Source: Biomphalaria glabrata
Taxonomy: Eukaryota > Mollusca > Gastropoda > Planorbidae
Assembly: GCF_947242115.1 (NCBI RefSeq)
Contig: NC_074712.1
Span: forward strand, 42,122,838-42,186,837
Direction of reading: 5' to 3'
DNA: 64,000 nt
The notes beneath the pieces are model-generated. The model was not told where the DNA came from. It worked only from the letters and a program-made list of their open reading frames with translations, and searched no databases. Of this stretch, positions 63,451 to 64,000 are shown in pieces (within the stretch, counting starts at the first letter, position 1; every line of letters begins with the position of its first letter). The position numbers were made by a program, and so were the translations under genes.

Positions 63451-64000
63451 AATCATCTTGTTTTTTAAAGTAGCGTCTGTTTTATCAAAGATATGATAAG
63501 ATAAGAACACAACAAAGAAACAAACAAACAAACGATTGTCGTCAAGACAATATTCAATTATTGATCCATATTTTTGTTCATAAGTGTCACGGCTTAGATA
63601 TTTGTGTAGGCCTGGACGGTCTTGAATTGGTCTGCCTCTGTGTGTTGTAGGTACCTCTTCTGGTACTACTATAATGCTCTTTGTCTTCTTAATGAGATAC
63701 TTTCTGACTGAACTCTCCGACCACAACACTTAGAATCATTAATAGACGCAAGGTCATCAGACATGGTTTTTATTGACATAAAATATATGAGATAATTCAC
63801 AAAAGATAATCGCTACTCCAGCCAATACAAATTATAATCCAATGAAATATATCATGAATACAAATCAATTATAATAACTTATACTTATACATCACTACAC
63901 GGAAGAGGACATCCATACTACTCCTCTCTCTACAAGAGTCCAAGATCAACTAACTGAAATCACCCCGTGGTCAATTTCCGACCCAATGTTTCCTCGTGCA
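63451..64000 (-). other. Unrecognised stretch with a 100-codon reverse frame
   Basis: A reverse-strand frame at 63729-63427 (contains VRKYLIKKTKSIIVVPEEV and RGRPIQDRPGLHKYLSRDTY) is not recognised. Upstream of it on that strand (63730-64000) is non-coding DNA with an AATAAAAACC signal near 63765, which together looks like the border between an LTR and the start of an internal region of a retroelement running off the edge. This is a guess from layout only. Confidence 0.3.

Overview
The window is animal nuclear DNA, and most likely comes from a gastropod mollusc (a freshwater or pulmonate-type snail). Genes are split by AT-rich introns with GT-AG borders. The spaces between them are filled with tRNA-derived SINEs, non-LTR retrotransposon relics, hAT-type elements and a Helitron pair of kinds I associate with snail genomes. 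The species call is inference; no database was searched.

Five host genes can be supported. (1) PP2A catalytic subunit, plus strand, seven coding exons, 6793-12785, complete (312 aa), with SINEs and a LINE fragment in its introns. (2) A rhodanese-type 3-mercaptopyruvate sulfurtransferase, plus strand, three coding exons, 24826-28416 (293 aa). (3) An AA15 lytic polysaccharide monooxygenase, minus strand, two coding exons, 36296-32412 (297 aa); its first intron opens with a 55-bp tandem array in which each unit carries a copy of the exon end and splice donor. (4) A divergent PP1-type phosphatase, minus strand, two exons, 54109-52573 (362 aa); the short first exon was found by eye and restores PP1 residue numbering exactly. 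(5) The first coding exon of an SLC43-like membrane transporter, plus strand, 62478-62653; the rest lies beyond the right edge.

Layout: 1-6.5 kb holds a candidate promoter with a CRE, a TIR element, an internally deleted LINE, a solo LTR and LINE tails. PP2A follows to about 14 kb. At 15.9-20.4 kb an old hAT element contains two Helitrons joined head to tail, and the first Helitron contains a solo LTR. The sulfurtransferase lies at 24.8-28.5 kb, followed by a 16-copy 28-bp minisatellite and the LPMO gene. The stretch 36.7-43 kb is nearly featureless. A very young LTR element with almost identical 2-kb LTRs fills 43.0-49.8 kb. The PP1-like gene, a hAT-type MITE, a long I-type LINE copy (57.0-59.7 kb), further LINE tails and the SLC43-like exon complete the window.

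The host genes do not form a pathway. The most unusual signals are the splice-donor minisatellite, a second minisatellite starting on the stop codon of the PP1-like gene, and the three-level transposon nest whose second Helitron serves as an internal empty-site control.
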